Shown here: positions 1 through 8,350 of the stretch, in pieces | How the letters are laid out: each line of letters begins with the position of its first letter | Position numbering within the stretch: position 1 is the first letter of the stretch | Origin: JAIQET01 sp035542575 | GTDB taxonomy: Bacteria > Acidobacteriota > Terriglobia > Terriglobales > Acidobacteriaceae | NCBI GenBank assembly: GCA_035542575.1 | Contig: DATKLE010000166.1 | Coordinates: 62,001-126,000 of the forward strand | Direction of reading: 5' to 3' | Length of the DNA stretch: 64,000 nucleotides | Position numbers and translations under genes: made by a program | Notes under the pieces: generated by a model | Seen by the model: the letters and a program-made list of their open reading frames with translations, nothing else | The model's database searches: none | Told to the model about the DNA's origin: nothing

Positions 1-406
1 TGAGCAGGCCGCCTTTTTCGGAGGCAGCCAGCACGGTAATCGCCCCCGGCGCGCCGGTGGCGCACAGGTTGGTGCCCTCCAGCGGGTCCACCGCAATGTC
101 CACCGCGGGTACGGCGTGGCCGTCGGGGAACTCGCCGCCGACTCGTTCGCCGATATAAAGCATGGGCGCTTCATCGCGTTCGCCTTCGCCGATCACAATG
201 GTGCCGCGCATGGGCACGGTGTCCATGGTGTGGCGCATGGCTTCGGTGGCCACATGGTCGGCAAACTTGCGGTCGCCCTGGCCCATGGTGTGGGCCGACG
301 CGATGGCCGCGTTCTCCACCACGCGCAGAAATTCGAGCGCGAGGTCGCTTTCAAGATTCTCGCCGAAACACTTGGCTTTGGCTTCAGCCCGGGTTTGGGT
401 AGACAT
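1..406 (-). CDS. glpX: Fructose-1,6-bisphosphatase class II (partial, N-terminal 135 residues)
   Basis: GlpX dephosphorylates fructose-1,6-bisphosphate to fructose-6-phosphate in gluconeogenesis, in the cytoplasm. The window edge cuts the gene, so only the N-terminal 135 residues are present. Recognisable class II signatures are GEGERDEAPML (about residues 71-81) and DPLEGTNLCATG (about 106-117), which form the metal and substrate site of this lithium-sensitive phosphatase fold. The ATG at 404-406 is preceded on the minus strand by GGAGG with good spacing, which fixes the start. The downstream neighbours lie outside the window. Confidence 0.93.
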   Translation of the reverse strand, partial: MSTQTRAEAKAKCFGENLESDLALEFLRVVENAAIASAHTMGQGDRKFADHVATEAMRHTMDTVPMRGTIVIGEGERDEAPMLYIGERVGGEFPDGHAVPAVDIAVDPLEGTNLCATGAPGAITVLAASEKGGLL

Positions 407-470
407 GGGACCTCCGAAGGAACCGGTTTGTGAATATAAACCCAAGAGGCCGGGCAGGGAAAGGACGGGC

Positions 471-531
471 GTCATCCTGAGTCCGGCGTCAGCCGGCGAA
501 AGCCTGCCTGAGCGAAGTCGAAAAGGATCCC
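471..531. repeat. Dispersed intergenic repeat, copy 1
   Basis: The stretch begins GTCATCCTGAG, continues through GCCGGCGAAAG, and ends GAGCGAAGTCGAAAAGGATCCC. It lies between glpX and the hydrolase gene. A diverged copy sits at 39466-39523 in front of the peptide-binding lipoprotein gene. Such GTCATCC...GTCGA..GGATCC elements are abundant between genes in acidobacterial genomes (general knowledge, not searched here). Confidence 0.5.
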
Positions 532-549
532 GCGCGCAGCGGGTAGGGT

Positions 550-1332
550 TTACGGTTCTCCTGCCAACCGTTCCGCGATGCGCTGGTAGGTATCCGAGTT
601 GAAGATCAGCCCCAGGTGCGTCCCGGAAACCTCGACATCCACTTTCGGGTCGCCGGTCCGGCAGTAGTGCCAGTCCACGATCCCGTCCTCCCGGGTATAG
701 ATGGCGGTTTGCGCCACCGATCTCGGCCATTTCCGGCGGAGCGAGCGGGCAAAGGCGCATGAGCACCGGCTGGTCGCGCATCCCTCCGGCGGGTTCGGAT
801 ACCGTCCGCGAATGCGGCGGCGCACCAGCTCGCCCAGCTTGAGCACCAGCCCGTGCACCACCAGGCCCCGGAACGGAGACCCCAGCGTGGTCACCGAGGC
901 GATGCGTTTCGGCATGCGCACCGCCGCCGCCCGGGCAAAAATCCCGCCCAGGCTATGCCCGATCAGGTGCACCCGCCGTCCGGTCTCTGCGTAGGCCCGC
1001 TCGATAGTCTCTGCCAGGCTTTGCGACAGCACGTTGGGGCAATCCGCGGCCAGGCCAATCCCCGAGTAGTAGGGACGGTAGCCTACCCGGCTCAGCCAGG
1101 CGTGCAGCTCAAACAGGCTCACGTCCATCCCCAAAAACCCAGGGATGATGACCACTCCCGCCCCATCCCCTGCCGGAACCCCCAGTCCGTAATACACAGG
1201 AGACAGCCGCAGCAGGGCAAACTCCAGCAGGGAATGCGGTTCACAAAGAATAGGGAGCGGAGAAGGAATCTCCTCGTGAGGAAGGAAGCGGGCCTTCGGT
1301 GCTCTTTTCAGATTCACCGTGTTGGCTATCAT
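550..1332 (-). CDS. Alpha/beta-hydrolase, triacylglycerol-lipase-like
   Basis: A 260-residue alpha/beta-hydrolase. The nucleophile elbow GHSLGG has its Ser at about residue 127. An oxyanion-type strand VVIIPGFLG lies near 60-68. Candidate acid and histidine residues are the Asp in DGIVDW (about 211-214) and the His in GTHLG (about 240). The layout resembles PGAP1/lipase-like acidobacterial proteins that act on ester-linked lipids. The actual substrate cannot be told. There is no signal peptide, so it is probably cytoplasmic. The ATG at 1332 lacks a good Shine-Dalgarno sequence, so the start is uncertain. It appears monocistronic. Confidence 0.8.
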   Translation of the reverse strand: MIANTVNLKRAPKARFLPHEEIPSPLPILCEPHSLLEFALLRLSPVYYGLGVPAGDGAGVVIIPGFLGMDVSLFELHAWLSRVGYRPYYSGIGLAADCPNVLSQSLAETIERAYAETGRRVHLIGHSLGGIFARAAAVRMPKRIASVTTLGSPFRGLVVHGLVLKLGELVRRRIRGRYPNPPEGCATSRCSCAFARSLRRKWPRSVAQTAIYTREDGIVDWHYCRTGDPKVDVEVSGTHLGLIFNSDTYQRIAERLAGEP

Positions 1333-1672
1333 ACACGAACCGGCTTCGAACGTGTCTGGCGTCCATTATCGGCTCGCAATCGGGCAGTGGCGCAACAAGT
1401 TTGCCGCTTTTGCACCCGAAAGTCCCACAGCCTTTCGTACCTGCCGCTTGAGGAAAAAGCTCTAACCCATTGACTGGAAATAGGAAGCTGTAGAGCAAAT
1501 GGGAACTGCCCGCTGTTACCCAGTCGGATACCGCCGCACTGGGGAAGGTTCCACGCTTGGGCTCTGGGAGGGTTCGCGATTTTGGGTGGCGCAGCGCTTC
1601 AGCGCTGCGGTTCGCCATCCCCCACCCCGACCGGAGTCCCGTAGGGACGACAACCCCCACATCAAACCACGT
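1333..1672. other. Non-coding gap with a palindromic hairpin
   Basis: About 340 bases with no convincing gene. At 1590-1609 there is a perfect inverted repeat, CGCAGCGCT-tc-AGCGCTGCG (9-bp arms, 2-base centre). It is embedded in sequence resembling dispersed acidobacterial intergenic elements. The open frames here have no protein-like composition. Confidence 0.5.
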
Positions 1673-2268
1673 CTACAGCAGGTTCAGCTCATAGCTCATC
1701 GGAATCACAATGTCGGTGGCTCCTGCAAACCGCTGCGCCCGCTCGATGGCCACCGGCCCTTGCAGACTCACCTTCGCCAGCAGCTCGGCATGATTCCCGA
1801 ACCGTTGTTCAGCCTGGAACCTCTCCCGCCGCCGAATCCCGAAGCGCTCCATGACCGCCGCGCTGCGCGCGACTTTGTCCTCTTCCGCTCCGTAGTAGAT
1901 CCATTCCGAGCCGGGTGAATGGTCGTACACCACGATGTCGGGGGCGAGCGACTTGGCATGGATCAGCGCCTGTTCCGGATCATCCATCTCATGCAGACAA
2001 AACTCGAAATAGACCGCATCCCCCTGCAAGCGGACATCTTCGAAACTGGCGCCGACCACCTCCACAGAAGCCTCGAGGCCCTGCGCCGCGATATTCGCCG
2101 CAACTCCCGCAGCGCGTTGACATCTTTATCAATGGCGATCAGCTTCCTGGTCCGGGTGGCCGGGTCCAGCAGTTGCCTCCCGGCCGCCCCAATGTAGAGA
2201 ACCACTTTCCCCGTAAAGTCGTAAAACCGGCAGAGGTCCTCGCTGAGCTTCGCGTAATCGGTTGCCAA
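1673..2268 (-). pseudogene. Class I SAM-dependent methyltransferase, apparent one-base frameshift
   Basis: Two overlapping minus-strand frames join into one methyltransferase of about 198 residues. The first half starts at 2268 (MATDYAKLSEDL) and carries the SAM-binding loop VLYIGAAG and the acidic strand end LIAIDKDV. The second half, ending at 1673, continues with VEVVGASFEDVRL and the post-motif FEFCLHEMDDPE. Continuity is restored if one A is added near 2093-2096, turning CGAAT into CGAAAT (reading ELRRNIAAQGLEAS). This is either a real inactivating deletion or a homopolymer sequencing error. The substrate is unknown. It is followed by a short gap and the AhpD-like gene on the other strand. 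Confidence 0.65.
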
Positions 2269-2356
2269 CTGAGACTCCTTCCCGCCATGGCCGACATGCT
2301 TAGCTTAAGCCGGCTGCCCTGCCCTTGTCGCTCCACAGCACCCGCCACGCGCTGAG

Positions 2357-2372
2357 GTCCGGAAGTCCGGAC
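2357..2372. repeat. Inverted repeat upstream of the AhpD-like gene
   Basis: Perfect 7-bp inverted repeat GTCCGGA-ag-TCCGGAC, ending 31 bases before the ATG at 2404. It may be an operator, but no regulator is encoded nearby. Confidence 0.35.
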
Positions 2373-2403
2373 TCTAGGTCCGCCTTCTGGTAACCTTTCC
2401 CGC

Positions 2404-2802
2404 ATGACCAACGAGCGCAAGGAGCCCACCTACTTATTTACCGAGAAGCAAGTCGCCGACAAGAGCCAGCTGGCGCGGCGGTTCATCGAGACCCGCGCGG
2501 CGTTGAATGCCAATGTCGAGAAGGCCGATAACTTCCTGCTCAAGCGCTTCTACAACATTGATCACAACACTTACCTCGAAGGCGCGATCCCGGCCAAGTA
2601 CAAGGAGCTAATGGGGCTGGTGGTGTCGGCGGGGCTGCGCTGCGATGACTGCGTCAGCTACCACATCATCCAGTCGTACCGCTTGGGGGTGATGCGGGCG
2701 GAGCAGGAAGAGGCGCTGAACGTGGCTCTGGTGGTAGGCGGCAGCATTGTCATTCCCCATCTGCGGCGCGCCTACGCGCTGCTGGCCGAGTTATATCCAT
2801 AG
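2404..2802 (+). CDS. Carboxymuconolactone decarboxylase / AhpD-like family protein
   Basis: A 132-residue all-helical protein of the CMD/AhpD fold. The redox signature CDDC (about residues 80-83) is followed by VSYHI, giving the CxxC...H pattern of alkylhydroperoxidase-D-like proteins that use a dithiol to reduce peroxides or relay electrons. The length fits the small single-domain members. No clear Shine-Dalgarno sequence precedes the ATG. It lies alone between a decayed methyltransferase and a CRP-type operator. The exact substrate is unknown. The family is assigned by motif and helical pattern. Confidence 0.82.
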   Translation: MTNERKEPTYLFTEKQVADKSQLARRFIETRAALNANVEKADNFLLKRFYNIDHNTYLEGAIPAKYKELMGLVVSAGLRCDDCVSYHIIQSYRLGVMRAEQEEALNVALVVGGSIVIPHLRRAYALLAELYP

Positions 2803-2942
2803 CGCAAGCGGAAGAAGCCCAACGGGCCGCTGCGACCAAATATATCTTTCGCCCCCTTCCCATTCTGGGATTCGTCCCATAGGCGTATTTCGTACCGTTA
2901 CCTTCGTGGTATTTCCTGAATTACTTACTTCCGATGACGGCG

Positions 2943-2958
2943 TGTGATGCCGATCACA
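2943..2958. promoter_or_regulatory. CRP/FNR-superfamily operator (perfect TGTGA-N6-TCACA)
   Basis: TGTGATGCCGATCACA matches the CRP consensus half-sites exactly, and one further flanking G/C pair is also symmetric (2942-2959). It lies 85 bases before the start of the lipoprotein gene at 3044. The regulator that binds it is not in the window. Confidence 0.7.
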
Positions 2959-3043
2959 CCTGGGTCTTGCCCTCCTCTGCGAAGCTGTGCCTGTGCCCGA
3001 GCAGTGCAAGCGCGAAGGCACAAGCTGTGCGGGAGGGCATCTT

Positions 3044-4555
3044 ATGTGGTTCAACCAAAACCATCAGTACTACCTGCGTAAGTTCTCATTGACATTTCTG
3101 GGAGTGGCTTTTGTTTTCGGACTGATTCTGCTAACCACCGGCTGCGGCGGCGCCGCGGCGACTAACACCTCCGGTGGCGGAGGAGGAGGCATGCTCTTCG
3201 GCGCGCCAGCCACGACTCCGCTGCAGGTGTGGGTAGGTGCGGAACCGACCGACCGCATCCTGTGCATGCAGCTGCAGGTCAGCTCGATTCAGCTGAAGAA
3301 ATCGGCAGACGCGAACGCAACCAACTACCTGCTGGGCGCCAATGGCCTGGAACTGACACGGTTGGCGGCGACCTATACGCCAGTGGCGGTAGCGGACGTG
3401 ATTCCTGACACCTTCGACCAGTTAGAGATGGATGTAAGTGGGGCGCGGGTGACCTATCTGGATGCCAATGGCGTGGTGCAGGAGAAGGACGTAACGGCAA
3501 ACCAGAGCAGCCTGCTGGCGCTGAGTCCGGCGGTCACCGTGGGCGAGATCCCGACCATGCTCAGCATAAATGTGGACATCGAGCAGACGGTGCAGGTGGA
3601 TCCGGTCAACAACGTGGTGACCTTGAATGCTCCGGTCATCAGCGCGACGCAGAGCGACATCCCGAGCGCGGTGGGACCGGCGCCGTCAGCGGTGAAGACG
3701 GGACCCAAGGCGATGTCGGCTGCTGCCTCCAACCAGGGCCAGATCGAGCGGGTGGTAGGGCAGGTGATGGCGGCGTCGAGCGACCAGTTCAGCTTGCAGG
3801 TTGGACAGTCGAACTCGGGGCTGACGCTGCACACCGATGCCAACACGGCGATCGAGAATGCCACTCCGGACACGCTGAACGGAATGCTGGTGTCGGTGGA
3901 GGGCAGGGCGCTGGCCGATGGCACGCTCTATGCGAGTGAAGTCGAAGCGATGCTTGCGGACACTGGAGCGGAGGTGGAAGGAACCCTAGGAGGTTTGAAC
4001 AAGTCAGGCCTGATGGACCTGGTTGCGGAGGACGGCATTGGGGCGGGAATGACCTCGGACCTGGTGGGAGCCAAGATCAGCGTGGTGCTGGACAGTGCCA
4101 GCTACGGCATCAACCTGGGGAACGAGGACATGGGCGGATTGCCCGTGCTTTTCGATGAGAGCCATATCGCCGCCGGCCAGCGGATCGAAGTGGAAAGTGA
4201 TCAGGGCTTGCAAGCGGACTGGGCAGGGAATGCGGCCCAGATCCAGCCTTTCATGGTGGAACTGCTCCGGCAAAGCGTGAAGGGGACGGTGCAGAACTAT
4301 CAGGCGGGAACCGGAGGGACGGCGGAGTTCGATCTGGTTCTTTCGAAGGGTTCTTACCTGGGCGTTGTGAACGTGGGGACGGATACGGTGCACGTGTACC
4401 AGCGCTCCACGACGCAAGCTTCCGGCGGGATTCAGAACGGACAGAATGTTACGGTGCGCGGTTTCCTGTTCTGCACGGATTCGACCGATTCGATTCCTCC
4501 CGGCACGACACTGCACTTCGCCATGGTAGCGAGCAGCATCAGCGGCAACGACTGA
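3044..4555 (+). CDS. DUF4382/DUF5666 lipoprotein
   Basis: A 503-residue exported lipoprotein. The N-terminus has a hydrophobic segment ending in LLTTGC, a lipobox with the lipidated Cys near residue 29. Residues of about 50-200 resemble DUF4382 (VWVGAEPTDRI, later DTFDQLEMDV). A Gly-Gln-Val...Leu beta domain near 235-310 (VVGQVMAAS, VSVEGRAL) resembles DUF5666, and further similar beta repeats follow. The ATG at 3044 is preceded by GGGAGGG at the right distance. An upstream in-frame ATG at 2987 would bury the signal sequence, so it is not used. Function is unknown; it is probably on the periplasmic face of a membrane. A CRP-type operator lies upstream. Confidence 0.75.
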   Translation: MWFNQNHQYYLRKFSLTFLGVAFVFGLILLTTGCGGAAATNTSGGGGGGMLFGAPATTPLQVWVGAEPTDRILCMQLQVSSIQLKKSADANATNYLLGANGLELTRLAATYTPVAVADVIPDTFDQLEMDVSGARVTYLDANGVVQEKDVTANQSSLLALSPAVTVGEIPTMLSINVDIEQTVQVDPVNNVVTLNAPVISATQSDIPSAVGPAPSAVKTGPKAMSAAASNQGQIERVVGQVMAASSDQFSLQVGQSNSGLTLHTDANTAIENATPDTLNGMLVSVEGRALADGTLYASEVEAMLADTGAEVEGTLGGLNKSGLMDLVAEDGIGAGMTSDLVGAKISVVLDSASYGINLGNEDMGGLPVLFDESHIAAGQRIEVESDQGLQADWAGNAAQIQPFMVELLRQSVKGTVQNYQAGTGGTAEFDLVLSKGSYLGVVNVGTDTVHVYQRSTTQASGGIQNGQNVTVRGFLFCTDSTDSIPPGTTLHFAMVASSISGND

Positions 4556-4706
4556 GCTGCGATGCGGTGCGCTTCATGGCGGGGTGCGGCGCCTCCAACT
4601 TCTCCCAGGTAGGGGCGTCAAGAGTGCGAGAAGGCGTGACTCAGACGTGAACGACTGAAGTGGTGGGTAAGTGGATAGAGCAAGACATCGTAGCAGGGAG
4701 GAATTC

Positions 4707-5801
4707 ATGAAAACCTTACTAGCTGTTTGCCTCTTACTAATCGCGAATGCCGCCTGGGGTCAGTGTCCGTTCGGGGCCACCCCGGTTTACGTGACGCCGC
4801 CAGATGCCAATGGGGAAACCCATGTCCAGGCAGGCTGGGACATCACCATCGCCGACCCGGTGAATGGGCCATCCCCCGTCGGGGGCACGCTTGTCCTGTG
4901 CCGGCGAGTTTTCTTCAACGACGACCCTCTGGCCACCACGCAGGCCGGCAAGAATGCAGCCTTCAGCATCAACCACCTGACGGGCAGCGGCACTGTGCAG
5001 ACGAACCAGGACAGGGCGCTCTGGGTCTCGACCGGCAACCCCGCGGGGGACACCAGCACCCACTACTCCATGACCAGCCTCCAGGCGGAGACCGACCTGG
5101 CCGGCTCTCCTACATTCAAGGGCAGCGGGCCAGACACCGAGGTCGCCGGGGCCAGCGTGCAGTTGTCCGACACCCACGCCGGGAAACTGCCATCGACGTC
5201 CATGGGCCAGAACGCCATCCGCGCACAGGTCTTTCATCGCGGCGGGGCGTGGACTTCATGCCCGAACGGGGCGTGCCTCACTGCCGTCCGCGGCATTACG
5301 GCCAGCATATACGCATCAGAACCCGGTAACGGCACCATCCTGGCGGGCGGGATGTTCGAAGCCTACACCTATTCACGCACCGGTCCGCCATACTATACCG
5401 GCATAGGCATGTTCCTCCCGTCAGCGATGGCGATCGCCAATGGCCTTCGCTTCGCGAATAATGAGGGCCTGCGGGTCGGGGACTTTGGCAACAAACCGGG
5501 CGACTGGAATATCCGCAGCCTGGGGACGCCCACGAGCGGCATGAACTATTTCGGTGGGCCAGTGGTAGCCAACTCGTCGCTTGTTACTAACCAACCCGCC
5601 AACACTGACTTGGCCGGGACCGGCGTGCTGCCATTCTCCTACACTTTCGCCGGTCACTACCAACAACCTCCGATCTGCGTCGTGTCGGACACGACAACCG
5701 GGGCGGCCGCGCTTATCCAGGTCACCAAGGTCGGGTTTACCGTGCAAGGCGTTACCGGAAACGCCTTCAACTACATCTGCATTGGCCGGCAAATTCAATA
5801 A
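4707..5801 (+). CDS. Exported protein of unknown function with a tail-fibre-like C-terminal beta domain
   Basis: A 364-residue protein with a clear signal peptide (MKTLLAVCLLLIANAAWG, cleavage before Gln-19). The start at 4707 has GGGAGG at ideal distance; an upstream in-frame ATG at 4671 is not needed. The mature part is rich in Gly, Ser, Thr and Asn and looks beta-structured. The C-terminal 60 residues (FAGHYQQPPICVVSDTTTG to YICIG) resemble a short beta domain also seen at the ends of phage tail-fibre and metagenomic surface proteins. That likeness is from memory, not a search. Cys pairs are scattered, as expected outside the cytoplasm. Function is unknown. Confidence 0.6.
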   Translation: MKTLLAVCLLLIANAAWGQCPFGATPVYVTPPDANGETHVQAGWDITIADPVNGPSPVGGTLVLCRRVFFNDDPLATTQAGKNAAFSINHLTGSGTVQTNQDRALWVSTGNPAGDTSTHYSMTSLQAETDLAGSPTFKGSGPDTEVAGASVQLSDTHAGKLPSTSMGQNAIRAQVFHRGGAWTSCPNGACLTAVRGITASIYASEPGNGTILAGGMFEAYTYSRTGPPYYTGIGMFLPSAMAIANGLRFANNEGLRVGDFGNKPGDWNIRSLGTPTSGMNYFGGPVVANSSLVTNQPANTDLAGTGVLPFSYTFAGHYQQPPICVVSDTTTGAAALIQVTKVGFTVQGVTGNAFNYICIGRQIQ

Positions 5802-5869
5802 CGCGCCTGTTCAATCCTGCCGCGTCGCTTCCCCTTCTCCCGGCGGTGGCACGAGAATCCCGCCGCCGC

Positions 5870-7048
5870 TCAGATGGCATCGACCCCGGTGACCTGCTTG
5901 CCGATGATCAAGGTGTGGATATCCTGCGTGCCCTCGTAGGTCTTGACCGACTCAAGGTTCATCATGTGGCGCATAATGGGGTAATCGTCGGCGATACCGT
6001 TGGCGCCCAGGATGTCGCGCGACAGGCGGGCACACTCGAGAGCCATCCAGACGTTGTTCCGCTTGGCCATCGAGATGTGGTAGTGCTCGGCCTTGCCCTG
6101 GTCTTTGAGGCGGCCGACCTGAAGGACCAGCAGCTGAGCCTTGGTGATCTCGGTGATCATCCAGGAGAGTTTCTCCTGCACCAGCTGGTGGGAAGCGATG
6201 GGTTGATCGCGGAATTGTTTGCGCAGAAGGGAATACTGCAAGGCACAGTCGTAGCAAGCCATGGCGGCACCTACGCCTCCCCAGGCGATGCCGTAGCGCG
6301 CCTGGTTCAGGCATTTGAGCGGCGACTTCAACCCGGACGAGCCAGGCAGAAGATTCGACTCCGGAACGCGCACATCCTGCAAAGAGAGTCCCGAGGTGAC
6401 GGACGCCCGCAGCGACCACTTGCCATGAATGTCCTCGGCCTTAAAGCCGGGACGGTCGGTCTCCACCAGGAAGCCGCGGATGTTGTCTTTTTCGTCTTCC
6501 ACCTTGGCCCAGATGACGGCGACGTCGGCGATGGAGCCGGAGGTGATCCACATCTTCTCGCCGTTTAGAACGTATTCCTTGCCGGACTTGCGGGCGCGGG
6601 TACGCATGCCACCTGGATTGGAGCCGAAGTCGGGCTCGGTGAGCCCGAAGCATCCCAGCTTCTCGCCTGTCTGCAGGGCAGGGAGCCAGGTCTGCTTGTG
6701 CTCCTCGCTGCCAAAGGCATAGATGGGATACATGACCAGGGCCGACTGCACGCTGACGAAGCTGCGCACGCCCGAGTCGCCCCGCTCGAGTTCCTGCATG
6801 ACCAGGCCGTATTCCACGTTCGACATGCCGGCGCAACCGTAGCCCTTGAGGCTGGCGCCAAAGAAACCCAGATCGGCCATGGGCTTGACCAGTTCGCGTG
6901 GGAAGCGGCCGGCGCGGTTGCACTCCTCGATGATGGGGATGAGGTTGTCTTCGATGAACTGGCGGGCGGTGTGGCGGACCAGACGCTCGTCGTCGGTGAG
7001 CAGCGTGTCGCACTCGAGGTAGTCGACTCCACGGAACTTAATGGCCAT
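5870..7048 (-). CDS. gcdH: Glutaryl-CoA dehydrogenase
   Basis: A 392-residue flavoprotein that oxidatively decarboxylates glutaryl-CoA to crotonyl-CoA in lysine, tryptophan and benzoyl-CoA breakdown. It follows the mammalian enzyme closely. Examples are KGYGCAGMSNVEYGL, ERGDSGVRSFVSVQS (with the substrate-binding Arg), LGCFGLTEPDFGSNP, the FAD-binding RYGIAWG region, and the catalytic pair in KTYEGTQDIH near the C-terminus (Glu about 374). The retained Arg and Tyr-Glu favour GcdH over a general acyl-CoA dehydrogenase. It is transcribed divergently from the TPR protein and converges on the preceding exported-protein gene with about 70 bases between them. Confidence 0.88.
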   Translation of the reverse strand: MAIKFRGVDYLECDTLLTDDERLVRHTARQFIEDNLIPIIEECNRAGRFPRELVKPMADLGFFGASLKGYGCAGMSNVEYGLVMQELERGDSGVRSFVSVQSALVMYPIYAFGSEEHKQTWLPALQTGEKLGCFGLTEPDFGSNPGGMRTRARKSGKEYVLNGEKMWITSGSIADVAVIWAKVEDEKDNIRGFLVETDRPGFKAEDIHGKWSLRASVTSGLSLQDVRVPESNLLPGSSGLKSPLKCLNQARYGIAWGGVGAAMACYDCALQYSLLRKQFRDQPIASHQLVQEKLSWMITEITKAQLLVLQVGRLKDQGKAEHYHISMAKRNNVWMALECARLSRDILGANGIADDYPIMRHMMNLESVKTYEGTQDIHTLIIGKQVTGVDAI

Positions 7049-7314
7049 GAGGATCTCGTTTCTGACTGCGGAGCAGCACAGAAGAATGGGGAAGAAGAAA
7101 CTCTAGAAGGTAGCAAAGCGGTGGAAAGGGCGTCAAACCAGCGACGAGTAGCGAGCAGGGCCGACACGCCAGGATTATTGACAATCTTTTTACGTCTTGT
7201 CCCGGGATATCAGGGGTAATCTGCATCTAAGTTTCTCAAAGCATCCGGTGGAAGGACGGACGCGGGTTTACGCCCCTTCCAGACCTACCGACAGAATAGA
7301 CAGACTTACGAGGA

Positions 7315-8175
7315 ATGATTCTGAACTTCAAGGCGCGAATGGGACAGGCGATTCTGTGGACGGCGACGTTCGCCTGCCTCGGTGCCAGGGCTGCCGCAGC
7401 CGACGTGAACATCGTCGCGCCATCGCTCGATAGTGGGTTCCGGCTGATGTACGATCTCGAGTTCGATCAGGCCCACCGGGTGTTTTCCTCCTGGCAAGCG
7501 GAGCATCCCGATGACCCGGTGGGCCTGGTCAGCGACGCTGCCGGACTGCTGTTCTCCGAATTCAACCGGCTGGGGGTACTGGAGGGGCAGTTCTATGAAG
7601 ACGATCACACCTTCCAGGCGCGCAAGAAGCTCTTGCCCGACCCAGCGGTCCGCGAGCGCTTTGATACCGAACTGAGCCAGGCGGAGGACAAAGCGCGGGC
7701 CCGCCTCGCCGCCAATGCAAAGGACCGCGACGCCTTGTTTGCCATGGCGCTGGCATCGGGACTGCGGGCCGACTATGCGGCGCTCATCGAGAAAAGCAAC
7801 TTCACCGCCCTGCGGTACACCAAGGAAGCCACCAGGTGGGCGGACCAGTTGCTGGCGGTTGATCCCGACTGCTACGATGCGCACCTGGCCAGCGGGATCA
7901 GCCAGTACATCATCGGCAGCATGGCGGCGCCGATGCGCTGGATTCTGCGCCTGGGCGGGGTTTCCGGCGACAAGAAAGCCGGCATTGAGGAGTTGCAAGT
8001 GACGGCGCAGCACGGCCACTACCTGGGGCCATTTGCCCGCATCCTGCTGGCGATTGCTTACGTACGCGAGAAAGACAAAACGCGGGCGCGGGAGATGCTG
8101 GAATCGCTGCGCGGGGAGTTTCCCGGGAACCCGTTGTTCGCTCACGAGCTGACGAGGTTGGAGACGGGGCCATAG
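7315..8175 (+). CDS. Exported TPR-like protein
   Basis: A 286-residue protein with an N-terminal hydrophobic segment (ILWTATFACLGARAAAA) that looks like a cleavable signal peptide. The rest is almost entirely helical with degenerate tetratricopeptide-like units, for example around LMYDLEFDQAHRVFSSWQAEHPDDPVG and near residues 140-190. The start could be 7315 or the in-frame ATG at 7339. GAGGA abuts the first too closely to be decisive. It is probably a periplasmic scaffold or binding protein. No partner gene is adjacent and no specific function can be given. Confidence 0.6.
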   Translation: MILNFKARMGQAILWTATFACLGARAAAADVNIVAPSLDSGFRLMYDLEFDQAHRVFSSWQAEHPDDPVGLVSDAAGLLFSEFNRLGVLEGQFYEDDHTFQARKKLLPDPAVRERFDTELSQAEDKARARLAANAKDRDALFAMALASGLRADYAALIEKSNFTALRYTKEATRWADQLLAVDPDCYDAHLASGISQYIIGSMAAPMRWILRLGGVSGDKKAGIEELQVTAQHGHYLGPFARILLAIAYVREKDKTRAREMLESLRGEFPGNPLFAHELTRLETGP

Positions 8176-8350
8176 GGCGGTTTCTTCCGCTCCTGTACTG
8201 TTGAGTTGCGAACGCGCTTGGAACCGCTGTCGTCGCGTTCTGTTTATCGCCGACCACTACGGACAGATCGTCGAATATCTGCCCATGAATGGAATCGTCC
8301 CGCTGGCTACGCAAAAGTACGGGTTGACGATTCGCCGAGCGAGGTGGCGA

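Noticed and set aside
1241..1660. 139-codon minus-strand frame overlapping the hydrolase start
   Set aside because: It overlaps the real hydrolase gene and its N-terminal part is translated repeat DNA (around 1590-1609).
2747..2947. Short plus-strand frame after the AhpD-like gene
   Set aside because: It is out of frame with the real gene, overlaps its end, and extends into the regulatory region.
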